A stretch of 64,000 bases of DNA from DTWD01 sp963662965 (lineage in GTDB: Bacteria; Acidobacteriota; Vicinamibacteria; Vicinamibacterales; UBA8438), in contig OY759970.1 of the NCBI GenBank assembly GCA_963662965.1, positions 3,100,001 to 3,164,000 on the forward strand, read 5' to 3'. The notes beneath the pieces were generated by a model. It ran no database searches and had not been told where the DNA came from. It saw only the letters and a program-made list of their open reading frames with translations. A program made the translations under genes and the position numbers. Every line of letters begins with the position of its first letter. Position 1 is the first letter of the stretch. Below are positions 63,293 through 64,000 of this stretch, one piece after another.

Positions 63293-64000
63293 TTACTGTG
63301 CGCCGAGCAACTCGGCGAATTCCGGTTCTCGCGACTCGGCCCGCGCACGGGCCTCGGCTTCGAGCACCCGTTTGTAGTCCCGCGGCATCACTTTAACGAA
63401 CTCTGTACGTGTCCGATCCCAGCGATCGAGGAGCCGCCGCGCGACGGGGCTGCCGGTCAGCTCGGCGTGCCGCGTCAGCAGTCGCTGCACGAGCGCGTCG
63501 TCGGCGTCGTGCATGGTCGTCTCCAGGTCGACCATGCCGGGGTTACAGCGGCGCTCGAACGTGTCGTCCGGATCGAGGACGTAGGCGATGCCACCACTCA
63601 TTCCGGCCGCGAAATTGCGGCCAGTCGACCCGATGATCACCACCCGCCCCTTGGTCATGTACTCGCACCCGTGGTCGCCGACCGCCTCGACGACGGCGTG
63701 GGCACCGCTGTTGCGAACCGCGAAGCGCTCGCCGGCGACCCCGCGGACGAACGCCTCGCCCCCTGTCGCCCCGTAGAGGGCGACGTTGCCGATGACGATG
63801 TTGTCCTCGGCCGCGAAGGTCGATGTCTTCGGCGGGTAGATGATCAGCCGGCCGCCCGAGAGGCCCTTCCCGAAATAGTCGTTCGCGTCTCCTTCGACGC
63901 GCATCGAGATCCCGCGCGGGACGAACGCCCCAAAGCTCTGGCCGGCCGAACCGGTGAAATTGATCCGGATCGTGTCGTCCGGAAGCCCCTGCGCGCCCCA
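63293..64000 (-). CDS. gltB: Glutamate synthase large subunit, C-terminal part (5' end outside window)
   Basis: The frame is open to the window end. The visible 235 residues are the GXGXG beta-helix domain: NFTGSAGQSFGAFVPRG, DANDYFGKGLSGGRLIIYPP, NVALYGATGGEAFVRG, GCEYMTKGRVVIIG and FAAGMSGGIAYVLD. The FMN domain and glutaminase lie upstream of the window on the minus strand. With GltD it makes glutamate from glutamine and 2-oxoglutarate. Confidence 0.95.
   Translation of the reverse strand, partial: WGAQGLPDDTIRINFTGSAGQSFGAFVPRGISMRVEGDANDYFGKGLSGGRLIIYPPKTSTFAAEDNIVIGNVALYGATGGEAFVRGVAGERFAVRNSGAHAVVEAVGDHGCEYMTKGRVVIIGSTGRNFAAGMSGGIAYVLDPDDTFERRCNPGMVDLETTMHDADDALVQRLLTRHAELTGSPVARRLLDRWDRTRTEFVKVMPRDYKRVLEAEARARAESREPEFAELLGAQ

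Overview
The window is G+C-rich bacterial DNA, most likely from an Acidobacteriota genome (a Vicinamibacteria-like member is my best guess). The assignment rests on a von Willebrand factor A protein of the type named after acidobacteria, a periplasmic PQQ dehydrogenase, several secreted beta-propeller and cyclase-type proteins, and high third-position G+C throughout. No rRNA, tRNA or CRISPR array was recognised.

Layout. 1-6450 is a defence block read on the plus strand: hsdM (cut by the window edge), a hicB-hicA toxin-antitoxin pair, an Mrr-type nuclease, hsdS and hsdR, almost all joined by ATGA overlaps. A resolvase fragment with a 28-base palindrome lies at its right edge. 6.7-8.2 kb is an M48 metallopeptidase. 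8.4-14 kb is an insertion-sequence cluster: two IS3-family elements and one IS256-family element. They have broken a PLP decarboxylase gene and a membrane-anchored acetyltransferase-like gene that once formed an operon. The second gene can be rebuilt exactly by removing the IS. 14-15 kb holds a HEPN-like orphan. 15-28 kb carries a PQQ dehydrogenase, two adjacent 6-pyruvoyl-tetrahydropterin-synthase-like genes, two damaged genes, a proline racemase, a FeoA-FeoB fusion with its small Cys-rich partner, and an operon of a VWA protein, a small alarmone hydrolase and gamma-glutamyltransferase. 28-33 kb is an ArsR-methyltransferase regulator coupled to metH. 33-36 kb holds a decayed K+/H+ antiporter gene and a mutM gene with an early stop.

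36-49.7 kb is mostly housekeeping: an rRNA/tRNA methyltransferase, secreted proteins, 3-methyladenine glycosylase, a double cyclophilin, a lysine/diaminopimelate operon (ACT protein-dapB-dapA-dapD-dapE), a quinone oxidoreductase, an OmpA-lipoprotein pair, an amidohydrolase and a SEC-C protein. 49.7-64 kb is a nitrogen-assimilation locus, all on the minus strand. In transcription order it reads gltB, gltD, a sigma54-dependent activator, a PII protein (glnK-like), an IS-disrupted segment, a porin, glnD, glnB, glnA and glnE.

How it works together. GlnD, two PII proteins (both with Tyr51), GlnA (with its adenylylation tyrosine) and GlnE form a complete covalent-control cascade, and GltBD completes GS-GOGAT. 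A sigma54-type promoter and two related 14-base dyads lie between the activator and glnK. An IS remnant sits where an ammonium transporter would be expected.

A recurring theme is gene inactivation: in-frame stops, frameshifts and IS insertions hit many accessory genes while core genes stay intact. A G/C-rich hairpin repeat recurs at the 3' ends of minus-strand genes.
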